In this document: positions 8,901 through 18,500 of the stretch, piece after piece
Layout of the letters: every line of letters begins with the position of its first letter
How positions within the stretch are numbered: the first letter of the stretch is position 1
From: JBCDGZ01 sp038750655
GTDB taxonomy: Bacteria > Bacteroidota > Bacteroidia > Chitinophagales > Saprospiraceae
Length of the DNA stretch: 64,000 bases
Reading direction: 5' to 3'
Assembly (NCBI GenBank): GCA_038750655.1
Contig: JBCDGZ010000001.1
Location: 88,200 to 152,199, forward strand
The notes under the pieces: model-generated
What the model was told of the DNA's origin: nothing
What the model saw: the letters and a program-made list of their open reading frames with translations, nothing else
The model's database searches: none
Translations under genes and position numbers: made by a program

Positions 8901-10641
8901 ATATGCGGAATACTATTACGATCTGAAAAATGGTATTTGTGAAGTCTCTACAGACGGTCGCTATGATGTATGGGGGGATGATGGTGGAAAGATCGGCTAC
9001 GACGCCCGAGGAAATATCACCAGCCTGAAACGCAATGGCGTACTCGGTGGCTGTGGAAATGGAGAATACAGCTACGGCCTGATCGATGATCTGGACTACG
9101 ATTACTACCTGCTGAGTAATCAACTCGAAAGTGTAGATGAAGCTGCGGATACGGACATCGGCTTTAGAAAAGGACTGCCCACAGGTGTAGGATACCTCTA
9201 TGACGAAAATGGAAATATGAGGCATGATCCGCATAAGAATATTTCGATTACTTATAATCACCTCAACCTTCCCGTGCGCATTGCGTCTAACGATGGTACG
9301 ATAGAGTTCTGGTATACTGCAACAGGACTGCGACTGAAGAAGCAGGTCGTCGATGCCAGCGGAGGTACAACAGTTCGTGATTACACAAACATGGTGGAAT
9401 ATGTCAACGGTCAACAAGAGTCGATCCACCACAGCAACGGTCGGGCCATCGTCGACGCGGGCGGTCTGCTGTACCAATACTTTATCAATGATCATCTCGG
9501 AAATACCCGGATTGCTTTCGCTGACCTCAATAACGATGGCATCATTGAAGTAGGCAGCAATCCTGGTGACTACACGGAGATCATGCAAGAGAATCACTAC
9601 TATCCCTACGGCATGAAAATGGACGGCCCCTGGTCGCCTACCATCAACGTAGAACATCCCTATCAATACAATGGAATCGACTTTGAGAGTGCGCTGAAAT
9701 TGGATGTCAATATTGCCAAATACAGAACGCTCGACCCTAGCATAGGACGCTGGTGGAATGTAGACCCCAAGGCAGAATCTTTCGTTAGCATAACGCCTTA
9801 CAACAGTATGGGGTGCAATCCGATTTCCTTTAAAGATCCTGATGGAGATGAAATTGTTACTTTTCTCACTGCTGTGGCCGTTCATGCCATATTTGCTGGG
9901 GCAACTAAAATGACACTCAATGCAATCGGTGGTAAAAAGCTCTTTAAAGGAGTCGGTCGAGCGGCCCTGGCAGGGGCCGTTACCGGGGCTATTACCCATT
10001 ATATTGGTGCTAGTATACCGGGAGAGCCGCTTGTGGAAAAAATATTGATTAGCATATTCGGCAAAGGATTCTCTTCCTTAGTGGAAGGTAAGCCAGTGAA
10101 TCTTACTGATCTTGTGGTTAGTATTCACGGTGGGATTATCTCAAAAGATATAAAGAAATTTAAGGGAGCAGATGGAGGCAGTTTCAATAACGGCATAGCA
10201 GAGTTTACTTATAAAACATTAGTGGGAGCCGCGAAGGGACTCAATAAAGGAGTCATTGGTGGATTTCTAGGTAATTGGAGTAAACTCGGAAGTAAAACTT
10301 GGAAGAGCATTCGCGATGAGGCCGTTGCTGGTGCTGTTGATGCTACGTTGAGTATGCTGGCATTAGGGACAACTCGGTATACTAGTGAAGAGTCGAGTGG
10401 AAAAGTACCTGTCCATCGTCGAGGAACTATTCTTACTCGTCTCCTATTTGGTAATGTGATTCTAGGAAGGACCTTAGGGTCTAATGATATTCTGATACAA
10501 GATCAGTACAATCAATTCCTCCGGCACCAACGGCAAGGATCTTTCCATTTGAATCGGATGCTTAGATTTGGAAACTTACATTCTACTCCATTCGATCAGT
10601 CATCTTCTGATTCATGGTTGGAGAATCGAGAGGACAATTAA
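2950..10641 (+). CDS. Large RHS repeat-associated core domain protein (2563 aa)
   Basis: The ATG at 2950 opens a signal peptide (residues 1 to about 26, ending CAPSAQ). Residues 40-120 are the Bacteroidota N-terminal RHS motif (NIPVNLYSGKAQIGVPLF, GLGWGLAAGG). YD/RHS repeats follow to the motif QRGWLTAIN near residue 1459. Normally this is closely followed by a D-L-F-x-L motif, but here about 464 residues are inserted before DLFALSINY at 1930. The insert has Cys-rich segments and an internally repeated motif near 1556-1605 and 1858-1905. The RHS core runs about 2180-2300 (DHLGNTR, SIGRWWNVDP, DPDGD) and residues 2300-2563 form a C-terminal domain shared with the upstream paralogue. It is probably an exported shell protein. 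The function of the C-terminus is unknown and toxin activity is only a family-based possibility. Confidence 0.92.
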   Translation: MKVTNFRLGISFSVVYLLFLCAPSAQNNPFVSSPAAPSPGAASLGEQSNIPVNLYSGKAQIGVPLFHLESDHADLPVRLGYSSDGIKVTQMASEVGLGWGLAAGGTIVRSMNGIPDDCHRVSYGANTPSYPNAGYLHGTGDLIEDLYQGHPSFYSNTDKQTLWKGKKDTEPDVFFFNFGNYSGQFVFDKNGKVKLLKDATMKIQYEMDENLKPEDDTPGLNFSSPFTGGITQFTITTPDGMQYVFAHREIAYSKTTAFGQRDITPCDPGILSPYSYDFNYSDPNSPAMGYISAWHLSRVINPFGNQVFTLQYDKKELILDHTSVSQASDQVTLFPQINDCEGDGVNGFSNLTDLTYFTETATIKPRLSAIKYGQNTFTTYGRLKFVYNSAPRSDVYYPQNPPFGYNYVKSASLNRIEWLDSNNTKLKEYGFEYSYFPIMSLSNSECVFLGNDENGLPVYDVPSWLFPSFLRLRLDGIVERSTQSDGTVVELPPYTFTYNAAPMPPRLFPHQDFWGYYNGGTGTQTMFPTLYAYPNDAANNSKYQSIYSVFPRTTNVDPPVVIAGADRSANENAMKIGMLEKITYPTGGYSSFSYSAHQFVLDGAVTTGGGLRIDEIILSDGNGNDQVRSFEYFNGGTTSGKLINYPRFGRYKGCLSACNPSNIADDLNDHTAVYSEARTGFGTTYGTPVGYTRVVENQGSNGRVAYMFNLTAYAGVESADNGIYERAFAENNIGGFCQESKFPFPQNPNYDWSNGLLMNIKMYATDNTLVKEVENIYDWVEHERIYSVNSYVVILEGPDPDIEYVAVGKTFFLSGDKRLTKTISTFYGDDGNTLVTTRHIDYDSNYGAEDKYHFPTASWVINSDGREYRTEYVYTFDAQGDVGWETQAIQDLRDAYRVAIPMRVIEKIDGVQVGGKKVRFKTTESQGISGTVSITAPHELYEWGTTDWILRTTLAQDIWGFTRRVERPGFNPTIYNWINGRLMFKIENSNGADGFWRTDYGYNDAKLLTSVTDPNSQTISYQYDEFLRLHKTITKNGAVENTTTYNMGGTLGNTVSTFTEFGDSYANQTETQTMRETYDGLGRFLGLTAVNHGTNYANVILGTAAYDDQGREYLTTDLKTGSRLLTFDGSPLGRVRSIGFSSPGTIDYEYKVNASAVAGYAPGTLFEVITYDENDHPTKIYKDKVGRDIAKIDAEGGVTSYVYDAYNRVDKILPPGAQIVTPKLFYDYDYDERNRMIRRVIPGAGATEFVYNIRDEVVFSRDEKMLAQNRWMAFEYDDFSRQIRTGFYTGNVPPTSNDPDPEYLTHSAYDQGVGATIGKLVSFREVILNPDGTYGDELHTEYQYDDFGRLINTIADNHLGGVEITGTSYDNADKVLTKTMNHSTSSETASLLESYGFDNGGRQSSTVYSINSEPSQLITYGYTAKDQLREKNIHGRLYVSGWPTFPVLQSIDYSYNQRGWLTAINGLNLYAKPQNRIPTCNGPNVVSCLPEIDVEIDPCDEKCGTVEIDMNQLLKLRLIEEDIRLNCYTPCECDNKTKLPAKPDCDAEGANQQGLALNTLYQKMAATTVDSLSFPSNLYRVKLCGGKEMHLTQDELPILDGDYRGLQTVPLANAAQNIQVRRENGADERHSLSSVLSLRQTSENIKLEGYDQITTPPQEQCDFDEPFTASAVSQSTLFSNYFGDSPYLDLTTAYDNADQSLEDNGASWFIQSVSRYEQEAEWTVGYDFGTYTGVNITSYSIFLEADFLDILPKSGGVVRLALFDGNSLVNINGGSPYLEINSQSNSTSTQTFTLTPDVLPTRAQAENMRLAIMHDYWLEEMQIQLVGGQIAFGTQCQDNCSSSYLSCSQAEIDAQRLSLANLRVQMANLDISNLPIPNRLYRLRFCDNSELNVFQSELSIITGNYVVLDEIAVEDVSKTFLVGGNVDRRDLFALSINYFSSDSEVDAVGQRNGNIASMKWQVAKQSIKSYGFQYDRINRLKKAKYAEYYYDLKNGICEVSTDGRYDVWGDDGGKIGYDARGNITSLKRNGVLGGCGNGEYSYGLIDDLDYDYYLLSNQLESVDEAADTDIGFRKGLPTGVGYLYDENGNMRHDPHKNISITYNHLNLPVRIASNDGTIEFWYTATGLRLKKQVVDASGGTTVRDYTNMVEYVNGQQESIHHSNGRAIVDAGGLLYQYFINDHLGNTRIAFADLNNDGIIEVGSNPGDYTEIMQENHYYPYGMKMDGPWSPTINVEHPYQYNGIDFESALKLDVNIAKYRTLDPSIGRWWNVDPKAESFVSITPYNSMGCNPISFKDPDGDEIVTFLTAVAVHAIFAGATKMTLNAIGGKKLFKGVGRAALAGAVTGAITHYIGASIPGEPLVEKILISIFGKGFSSLVEGKPVNLTDLVVSIHGGIISKDIKKFKGADGGSFNNGIAEFTYKTLVGAAKGLNKGVIGGFLGNWSKLGSKTWKSIRDEAVAGAVDATLSMLALGTTRYTSEESSGKVPVHRRGTILTRLLFGNVILGRTLGSNDILIQDQYNQFLRHQRQGSFHLNRMLRFGNLHSTPFDQSSSDSWLENREDN

Positions 10642-10686
10642 AGCACCAATTCTCCGATAGATCGCAAGGCAAATGCGAATTTTACA

Positions 10687-10722
10687 GCCCTCAGGTGGTC
10701 TTTCCCGTCTGAGGGCTTTTTT
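10687..10722 (+). terminator. Rho-independent terminator after second RHS gene
   Basis: Arms GCCCTCAG (10687-10694) and CTGAGGGC (10709-10716) pair perfectly and are followed by six T. It shares the loop TGGTCTTTCCCG with the terminator after the first RHS gene. It also separates this gene from the convergent gene whose stop is at 10724. Confidence 0.88.
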
Positions 10723-10723
10723 A

Positions 10724-11122
10724 TCAATCCTCTTCTGCTGACAATCGCCTCGCCACCTGCATCTCCTGCGCCGCCAAAAGAATCACAATCAACAATTCCC
10801 CCATAAAATAAAACCAACCCAGTACTGTCAGCTGAACAGCATGATCGAGGACCATATAAATCGACAAGGCGCAGTAGCCCAAATTCGCCAGTGCAATCAG
10901 CCGTAAAAAAGGCCCGGGCCTCCGGAGCGGTGCAAAATAGCAGCCCAGATCGTAGAGGGCAAAAAAGCAAGGAGGCAGGGCCAGAACGTAGAGCGCCTCC
11001 GGCGGCATACCGAACATCGGTTCCAAACGCACCAGTACGACCCCCAACAGGAAGGCAGATACGAGCGCTCCTATCCCATCTATCAAGAAGAGGGGCTTGG
11101 GCTGTGATAACCATTGTTTCAT
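10724..11122 (-). CDS. Small integral membrane protein, family not recognised
   Basis: This 132-residue protein begins MKQWLSQPKPLFLIDG and has four hydrophobic segments: roughly 13-35, 42-62, 75-95 and 100-118 (YFMGELLIVILLAA). A charged C-terminal tail ends RRLSAEED. The topology suggests an inner-membrane protein. I know similar unnamed four-TM proteins in Bacteroidota but cannot assign a function. It is convergent with the RHS gene and divergent from the subtilase at 11404, so it is probably monocistronic. A second minus-strand frame over the same DNA lacks the hydrophobic pattern and is taken as a shadow. Confidence 0.7.
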   Translation of the reverse strand: MKQWLSQPKPLFLIDGIGALVSAFLLGVVLVRLEPMFGMPPEALYVLALPPCFFALYDLGCYFAPLRRPGPFLRLIALANLGYCALSIYMVLDHAVQLTVLGWFYFMGELLIVILLAAQEMQVARRLSAEED

Positions 11123-11403
11123 ATCAAAGGGTGGGTTTATATGAATAACGCTCTGGCTGGATGACGGTTTGTAGAGAGAGTAGATTGTTTGATTATGATG
11201 TTTGAATAAAATTGTTGATTTAAACCCCTCATTTTGTGCAGCTTTAGCCCGTTTTGATGTTTCTGAGACATTTCCTTCCTCTCTCCTCCTTTTACCTTAA
11301 ATTTTCCAATCTCTTTTCCTATTTTTAAGAGTTAATCCGCCCTAGTAGATTCTTTTTCAACAACAAATACTAAGTTATTGCCACTACATCAACCATACTT
11401 ATT

Positions 11404-14400
11404 ATGAAGTACCCTCTTTCTTTGCTGCTGGCTCTCCTGTTAGGGCTAGCCCAACCTTTAGTTGCCCAACAGGCTGATTATCAGCTTCAATTACGGACAG
11501 GAACCTACGATTTGCCGGACAATAGCCAACAGCTTGATGCCGGAAATACCATTTATGACCGCGAGGTAGTGAGCAATCGCTATTATCGCTTACTGCAATT
11601 CAATCAGCTGCCCGACCAAAAAATGATCGAGGCGCTGCGTGATGAGGACATCCGTTTGCTCGAATACCTTGGAGCCAACACCTATCAGGTGTCCCTACCT
11701 ACGCGTTATGACCTTAACCGCCTCGAAGGCTTTCGCGCCCGAGGGCTGCACCCCATCCCCCAAAGTATGAAGCTGGCGCCCGACCTGGTCGACCCCTCTG
11801 ACGGCTTTCGTGGCCTTGGCGATATGACCGAAGTCCTGCTGGCCTACCACAAAGACCTGCCGCAGGCCAACGTCCGCGCCTTCTGCAAACACGATAGAAT
11901 CCAACTGGTCCGCTACAACGGCTACAACAGCGTCCTGCGCGTTCGCCTGCCGTACCACCGGCTGGCCGAAATCGCCGCGCTGCCCTACGTCAGCTTTATC
12001 GATAATGTACCCGGGCCAGATGTCGCCGATGATACCAACGGCCGGGCCTTGCACCGCGCCAGCGCCATCGCTGTAGAATACGGCGCAGGCCGCCAGTACG
12101 ATGGTACCGGTGTCAATGTACTCTGCCGCGATGATGGCGTCGTTGGTCCACATATCGACTTTCAGGGCCGGATTTTTCAGTTTTCTAACGACTTAACTGG
12201 AGAGCATGGTGATGGAGTGAGCGGCATCATGGCCGGAGCGGGCAACCTCGATCCCAGCAATAGAGGAATGGCCAGTGGCTCGAATCTCTACGTAACCAAC
12301 TATGTCGCTGACTTCCTGGATACGACCATGTACCTCTTCTTCAATAAGGATGTCATCGTTACCAACTCTTCTTATAGTAATGGATGTAATACGGGCTACA
12401 CCGCTACCACGGTGACTGTAGAGCAGCAATTGTACGAGAATCCTACCTTGATGCACGTATTCTCGGCAGGAAATAGCAATAATACCGATTGTGACTATGG
12501 CGCTGGAAACCAGTGGGGCAATATTACGGGAGGCCATAAGCAGGCGAAGAACTGCTTGACGACGGCCAACCTGTTCAGCGATATTTCCTTGGTCAATAGC
12601 AGTAGCCGGGGGCCGGCCCACGATGGACGGATCAAACCGGATATTGCGGCGCACGGACAAGGTCAAATATCGACCGACCCCGATAATACCTATAGTCCCT
12701 TTGGAGGGACTTCGGCGGCGGCACCGGGGATCGCCGGGATCACTGCAATGCTCCATCAAGCATACAGCGATAATAACAGCGGCGAGCGCGCCCACGCGGC
12801 ACTGCTCAAAGCCATCATGCTCAACACGGCTAACGACCTGGGCAATAAAGGGCCAGACTTCAACTTCGGCTGGGGCCATGTCAACGCCCTTCGGGCGGCG
12901 CAGACCATCGAAGACAAGCGTTATTTCATGGATACAGTACAACCTTCCGAAACCAATACCCACACCATCGATATTCCTGCTGGTGTGAAGCAAGCTCGGA
13001 TGATGGTCTACTGGATGGATCCCCCTGCACCGCCAATGAGCAGCAAAGCCCTGATCAATGATTTGGATATTCGAGTACAGGATGCCTCCAACAATACTTA
13101 TATGCCCTGGATACTCGATTCTTCTCCTACGGAGTTTGCTTTGTCAAGCCCTGCTACCACTGGTGTAGACAATCTCAACAATGTCGAACAGGTAGCTATC
13201 GATGATCCCCAGCCCGGCACTTACACCTTGGAAGTAGAGGGAAGTGCCCTGCCTTTCGGTGAACACGATTACTACGTGGTCTGGGAATTCCGTATGGACG
13301 AAATTACCTTGATTTATCCTGCCGGTAATGAGCGCCTCGTGCCCGGTGATACGGTCAATGTTTACTGGGATGCAGAGTCCGGAACAGAACCTTTCAGCGT
13401 TGAATTTTCTGTAAATAATGGCAACAATTGGATTCCGATTGGCCAAACGGATGGCGATGTGATGGTCTACTCTTGGGGCCTGCCCAATCAGTTCGTTGGA
13501 AAAATACTGGTACGGGTGTCTCGCGGTAGCATTAGCGATCAAAGTGATGCGCCCGTTAATATGGTACCGCTTCCAGAGGATTTGGAAATAAGCGCGGTCT
13601 GTTACAATTCGCTTAAACTAGACTGGTTGCCAGTCAATGGAGCCATCAGCTACGATATATACGAGCTAGGTGAGCGCTATATGGAGATGATTGAAACGGT
13701 GACCACCAATTCCTTTGAAAGAGTGCTTGACAACGCTTCTTTGGAGCGCTGGTATGCGGTTTCAGCGAATCTGCCCAATGACTTGAAGGGAAGACGTACG
13801 GTAGCCGTAGGCCATGCGGGAGGACTGTTTAACTGTATTGCACAGAACGACCTTACGCTTAGAGAAGTCGAGAATCCCAACACGATCGATAACTATATTA
13901 TCTGTGAAAACTTCGAAGAGGAGGTGAGTATGGTGATCGCCAATAACGGATTGGACCCCAAGACGGATATTGAGGCCAGCTACCGGATCAATGATGGAAC
14001 GCCGGTGACGGAAACTATAAATACGACTTTGATGCCTGGGGATTCTATCAACTATGTATTCAATCAACAGCCTATACTCACCGAATCCCAACTGGTTCAT
14101 GTAGATGCCTGGGTGAATGGAGAGGACGAGCTGTACCCCTTCGATGATACGCTCTCCTTTGATTTCGTCTTGTATACGGACAATGGAGCCGCCATCGGAC
14201 AGGTGGTGGAAGACTTCGAAAGTGGGATCATCCCTAGCCTATTCTGGCGAATAGAAAATGATGATGATGACGAGACTTGGCGGATCAGCCGATTCACAGG
14301 GTCGGATGGAGAGCCCAGCTTTATGGTTTGGATGAATTTCTTTTTCTACAATAATGTCGGAGCGGAAGACGCCCTGCTGACGGTACCGGTTGATCTGACG

Positions 14401-15483
14401 GAGGCTAACGAGGCTACCCACCTCACCTTTGATTATTCCTACCTCAACTTCGGTGCAGGAGAGGAGGATGGACTACGAATCGAAGTATCGACGGATTGTG
14501 GAGCAACTTTTAACCAGGTCATATTCGATCGCGCCGGAGATGATCTGCGCACCGTATTTGAAGATGATGTCTTTGTCCCTTCTCAGGCCGATCATTGGGC
14601 AAAAGCGGCGGTGAGCCTGTCTGATTTTGCTGGTCAAGACCAGGTGATTTTCCGCTTTGTAGCGGTCAATGACTGGGGACATCGTTTATTTTTGGACAAT
14701 ATTAATGTTCGCAATATCTCCACGGACGCCCCTACGGCGGTAATGGCGGTTTCGGCGGATGAAGTTTGCTTACAAAGTACCCTGACCTTTATGGCTGAAT
14801 CGCAAGGGGACCTGTTGAGCCACGAGTGGAATTTTGGCTTAGGAGCCTCTCCCCGGACCGCACTAGGGCCTGGACCTATTGAAGTGACCTTCACCCTGCC
14901 ACGGCCTACAGCTGCACAATTAACCACGAGAAATCCTTACGGTACCGATGTTACGATGCAAATTTTCAACGTAGTCCGGGAGCCTTTCGGAGATTATACT
15001 TTTGAAGATGAACAAGGAACAGTAAGCTTCACCAGTACAGCTAGTGACCTCACCCCCCATTCTTGGGACTTTGGTGATGGCAATACCAGTACGGATATTA
15101 ATCCAGTACATACCTACGCTGCGCCGGGCGACTATGATGTGATCTTGACCCTCTCCAACGCCTGCGACACCCTGGAGATCGAAAAAGAAGTCTCCATTTC
15201 CATCGTCAGCATCTTCGATCCACAGTTGCAACACAGCGTTCAGGTGATGCCCAACCCGAATCGGGGCCACTTCGACCTGCAATTGCTCTCCAATGTAGCG
15301 GAGCAACTGGATATTCGCTTGCTGGACAACCAAGGTCGGCTGATTTTACAAAAAACTTTCAACAGTGCAGCGGGGCAGCAAACGCTGCAATTTACCGAAG
15401 AACGCCTGCCCGCAGGCCTCTACTTCCTGCGACTCAGCAACGGTCAGCAGAATAAAACTTTGAAAGTAATTGTACAAAACTAG
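11404..15483 (+). CDS. Subtilisin-like serine protease with PKD-type and type IX sorting domains (copy 1)
   Basis: This 1359-residue protein has a signal peptide (1 to about 22, ending LVAQ). An N-terminal region of about 200 residues resembles a propeptide. The S8 peptidase domain follows, with the catalytic triad read as Asp243 or Asp244 (LCRDDGV), His268 (EHGDGVSG) and Ser437 (GGTSAAAPG). Then come beta-rich segments with Ig-like and MAM/CUB-like appearance (residues about 640-1150) and a PKD-like domain (WDFGDGNTSTDINPVHTY). The T9SS type-A sorting domain (QVMPNPNRGHFDLQ to the C-terminus) marks it for export and surface attachment or release. It is the first of two tandem paralogues and has its own terminator, so the pair is probably not an operon. 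The substrate is unknown; it may be nutritional or may process surface proteins. Confidence 0.93.
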   Translation: MKYPLSLLLALLLGLAQPLVAQQADYQLQLRTGTYDLPDNSQQLDAGNTIYDREVVSNRYYRLLQFNQLPDQKMIEALRDEDIRLLEYLGANTYQVSLPTRYDLNRLEGFRARGLHPIPQSMKLAPDLVDPSDGFRGLGDMTEVLLAYHKDLPQANVRAFCKHDRIQLVRYNGYNSVLRVRLPYHRLAEIAALPYVSFIDNVPGPDVADDTNGRALHRASAIAVEYGAGRQYDGTGVNVLCRDDGVVGPHIDFQGRIFQFSNDLTGEHGDGVSGIMAGAGNLDPSNRGMASGSNLYVTNYVADFLDTTMYLFFNKDVIVTNSSYSNGCNTGYTATTVTVEQQLYENPTLMHVFSAGNSNNTDCDYGAGNQWGNITGGHKQAKNCLTTANLFSDISLVNSSSRGPAHDGRIKPDIAAHGQGQISTDPDNTYSPFGGTSAAAPGIAGITAMLHQAYSDNNSGERAHAALLKAIMLNTANDLGNKGPDFNFGWGHVNALRAAQTIEDKRYFMDTVQPSETNTHTIDIPAGVKQARMMVYWMDPPAPPMSSKALINDLDIRVQDASNNTYMPWILDSSPTEFALSSPATTGVDNLNNVEQVAIDDPQPGTYTLEVEGSALPFGEHDYYVVWEFRMDEITLIYPAGNERLVPGDTVNVYWDAESGTEPFSVEFSVNNGNNWIPIGQTDGDVMVYSWGLPNQFVGKILVRVSRGSISDQSDAPVNMVPLPEDLEISAVCYNSLKLDWLPVNGAISYDIYELGERYMEMIETVTTNSFERVLDNASLERWYAVSANLPNDLKGRRTVAVGHAGGLFNCIAQNDLTLREVENPNTIDNYIICENFEEEVSMVIANNGLDPKTDIEASYRINDGTPVTETINTTLMPGDSINYVFNQQPILTESQLVHVDAWVNGEDELYPFDDTLSFDFVLYTDNGAAIGQVVEDFESGIIPSLFWRIENDDDDETWRISRFTGSDGEPSFMVWMNFFFYNNVGAEDALLTVPVDLTEANEATHLTFDYSYLNFGAGEEDGLRIEVSTDCGATFNQVIFDRAGDDLRTVFEDDVFVPSQADHWAKAAVSLSDFAGQDQVIFRFVAVNDWGHRLFLDNINVRNISTDAPTAVMAVSADEVCLQSTLTFMAESQGDLLSHEWNFGLGASPRTALGPGPIEVTFTLPRPTAAQLTTRNPYGTDVTMQIFNVVREPFGDYTFEDEQGTVSFTSTASDLTPHSWDFGDGNTSTDINPVHTYAAPGDYDVILTLSNACDTLEIEKEVSISIVSIFDPQLQHSVQVMPNPNRGHFDLQLLSNVAEQLDIRLLDNQGRLILQKTFNSAAGQQTLQFTEERLPAGLYFLRLSNGQQNKTLKVIVQN

Positions 15484-15512
15484 AGATATACTCTAAGATA
15501 AATTTAATCCTC

Positions 15513-15557
15513 CCTACCCAGGTTAAACTATACGTGCCTGGGTAGGTTTAATTTTTT
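15513..15557 (+). terminator. Rho-independent terminator between the two subtilases
   Basis: CCTACCCAGG (15513-15522) pairs perfectly with CCTGGGTAGG (15537-15546), followed by TTTAATTTTTT. It ends the first subtilase message 42 bases before the start of the second, so the second copy needs its own promoter or reads through. Confidence 0.88.
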
Positions 15558-15598
15558 AGGACTTCTAATTGCCTGATTTGATTAACTAACCACTAATT

Positions 15599-18500
15599 AT
15601 GACTACTGCTCGACTTTTACTGCTTTGGGCTGTCTGCTTTATTGTTGGCGGCCTCAACGCCCAACAGAACGATTATCAACTTCAACTCAAAAGCGGCACC
15701 TATAATTTTACGGAAAACGTCAAAAGTTATCCCCAACAAGCGACCATCGCGGCCCGTGAGGTCGTCAATGATCGCTACTATCGCATCCTGCAATTCTTTG
15801 AACTGCCCGACCAAGCGATGCACCAAAACCTAAAACAGCAGGACATCCACCTGCTGGAATACCTCTCTAAAGGAACCTACGTCGCCTCGCTGCCCACAAA
15901 TTACGATCTGCGCCGCCTCGAAGGCCTCAAGGTCCGCTCAATTCAAGTGATTGAGAACGAAATGAAAATCGTCAATAGCTTGCAGCAAGGCTTGGTACGA
16001 GGCATGGAACAGGAGCGGGAAGTTTCTCTGGTCTTCTATAAAGACATCGAGCCGGCCACTGCCCGCGCCTACTGCGAGTTTGATGGTATGGAACTGCTAG
16101 CCTACAACGACTACAATAATATCATGTTGGTGCGCCTGCCGGACCGAGCATTGACCGAAATCGCCGAGCTGCCCTACGTCTCCTACATCGACGAAAAGCC
16201 CGACCCGGCGGTCCCCGATGATCTCGATGGCCGCGGGCTGCACCGCGCCAGCGCCATTGATGTGGAATACAAGAATGGCCGCCACTACAATGGCGAAGGC
16301 GTCAACATCCTCTGCCGGGATGATGGAGCGATTGGCGAGCACATCGACTTCCAGGGGCGATTGGATCAGAGCTCTTCTGGAGGGTCCAGAGGCAATCACG
16401 GCGACGGGGTAAGCGGTATTATGACGGGAGCGGGCAACGTCGACCCCCGCTATGAGGGCATGGCCAGCGGCGCTTTCCTTTACGTTATTGACTATCGATC
16501 TGACTTCCTGGATGAGACGATGGATTTGTTTTTTGATGATGATGTCATTGTCACCAACTCTTCCTACAGTGATGGTTGCAACCGTGGCTACACCACCCGC
16601 ACCAGAACAGTAGATCAGCAATTGTACGACAATCCAACCCTGATGCACGTCTTCTCGGCGGGCAATAGCAATGGTAATGATTGTGGCTATGGCGCTGGTA
16701 TGCAGTGGGGCAATATCACTGGTGGCCACAAGCAAGCCAAGAACTGCATCGCCACGGCCAACCTATTCGACGATGCAGATTTGGCCAACAGCAGCAGCCG
16801 GGGCCCGGCGCACGACGGACGCATCAAGCCGGACATCTCCGCGCACGGGCAAAACCAGGTGTCTACCGACTCCGCCCATACCTACTTTTTCTTCGGAGGA
16901 ACTTCGGGAGCCGCGCCGGGCATCGCCGGGGTGATGGCCCAGCTGCACCAGGCCTACAGCGAACTGAACGGCGGGGAGCGCGGCAGTGCCGCCCTGCTCA
17001 AAGCTATTATGCTAAATACTGCCAACGACCTCGGTCGCCGAGGCCCTGATTTTCAGTACGGCTGGGGGCATGTCAATGCTTTACGCGCTGCAACAACCTT
17101 AGAAGACAACCGCTACCTGCAAGGGGCGGTCCTGCCAGGACAAACCAGCACCCACACCATCGACATCCCTGCGGGCGTGCGCGAAGTTCGAGTAATGACC
17201 TACTGGATGGATCCACCGGCTTCCAATAATACCAACAAAGCACTAGTCAATAACCTAGATACCCGCCTTAGAGATGCCGGCGGAGATACCTATCTGCCTT
17301 GGCTGTTGAACCCTACGCCGGATCCATTTTTACTAGATGCTCCTGCTACGAGGGGAGTAGATAATCTCAATAACGTAGAGCAAGTTGTGATTGATAATCC
17401 TGCTGCTGGTACCTACACCCTCGAAGTAGAAGGATCAGAGCTGCCTTTCGGCGAACATGAATACTATGTGGTTTGGGAATTTTATACCGATGACATTACC
17501 CTTATTTATCCCAAAGGAGGCGAAAAAATGGTGCCTGGAGAGCAGTTTAAGATGTTCTGGGATGCAGCCAGCGGCACTCAGCCTTTCTTTGTATCCTATT
17601 CGGTTGATGCTGGAGCAAGCTGGATAGAGGTTGCTAGAACCAATGCAGAGGATCGGATTTTTACTTGGGCCGTTCCTACAAGTGTCATCACCAATCAAGC
17701 CCTGTTCAGAGTGACGCGCGGCGGTGTAGAAGCCGTGAGCGATACCTTGATTCACATCGCTCCTCTAGTACAGAACGTAAGAGTGGAGCGTGTTTGTCTA
17801 GATTATATTCAGCTAGAGTGGAATCCTTCTGCAAATGCTGTTGGCTATGATATTTATAAGCTAGGAGAACGTTATATGGAATTGATTGATTCGGTTACAA
17901 CCAATACTGCGGAGGTACCAATTAGTAATCCTGCTGAGGACGCTTGGTTGGCGGTCAGTGCCAAGTATGCTGATGGAACAGTGGGGCGCCGCACTAGAGC
18001 GATAAGAAGCCCCCAGTTCTTGCAGGACTGTTTATCACCACGTAATATGACCTTAAGTAAAGTGAATAATCTAGGTAAAGGTAGCGTGCTTTATTCCTGC
18101 GATGATTATGCTGGGCCTATACAAGTAGAGATCGTTAATAATAGCACGGTACAGGAAGATGATATTCGAGTAGGCTATCGCATTAATGGCGGAAGTGCGA
18201 TTGTGGAAAACATCCCGCAGGCTTTAGCTTCGTCGGATACCTTTACTTACGTTTTTAACCAACAACCCCTACTCACGCAAAACCGAATCGTTACCGCAGA
18301 AGTTTGGGTAAATATTGATGGAGATATGTATAGCCCTGATGATACCATTACTCGTGTAGCCCTTTTGTACACGAATACGTCGGGAGTGGCCCCTACGATT
18401 TTTGAAAACTTTGAAGGCCCTCTATTTCCTCGCAATTTTTGGGGGATAGAAAATGAGGACAATTCGGTAACTTGGGCGCGAACTAGTAATTCTGATATTA

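Noticed and set aside
8635..9999. 454-codon open frame on the minus strand within the second RHS gene
   Set aside because: It lies entirely antisense to the strongly supported RHS core and has no signal, domain or start context. RHS codon usage leaves the opposite strand open.
1..10641. RHS proteins as complete contact-dependent toxin-immunity systems
   Set aside because: No recognised toxin domain and no immunity gene were seen, and both C-terminal domains are homologous to each other.
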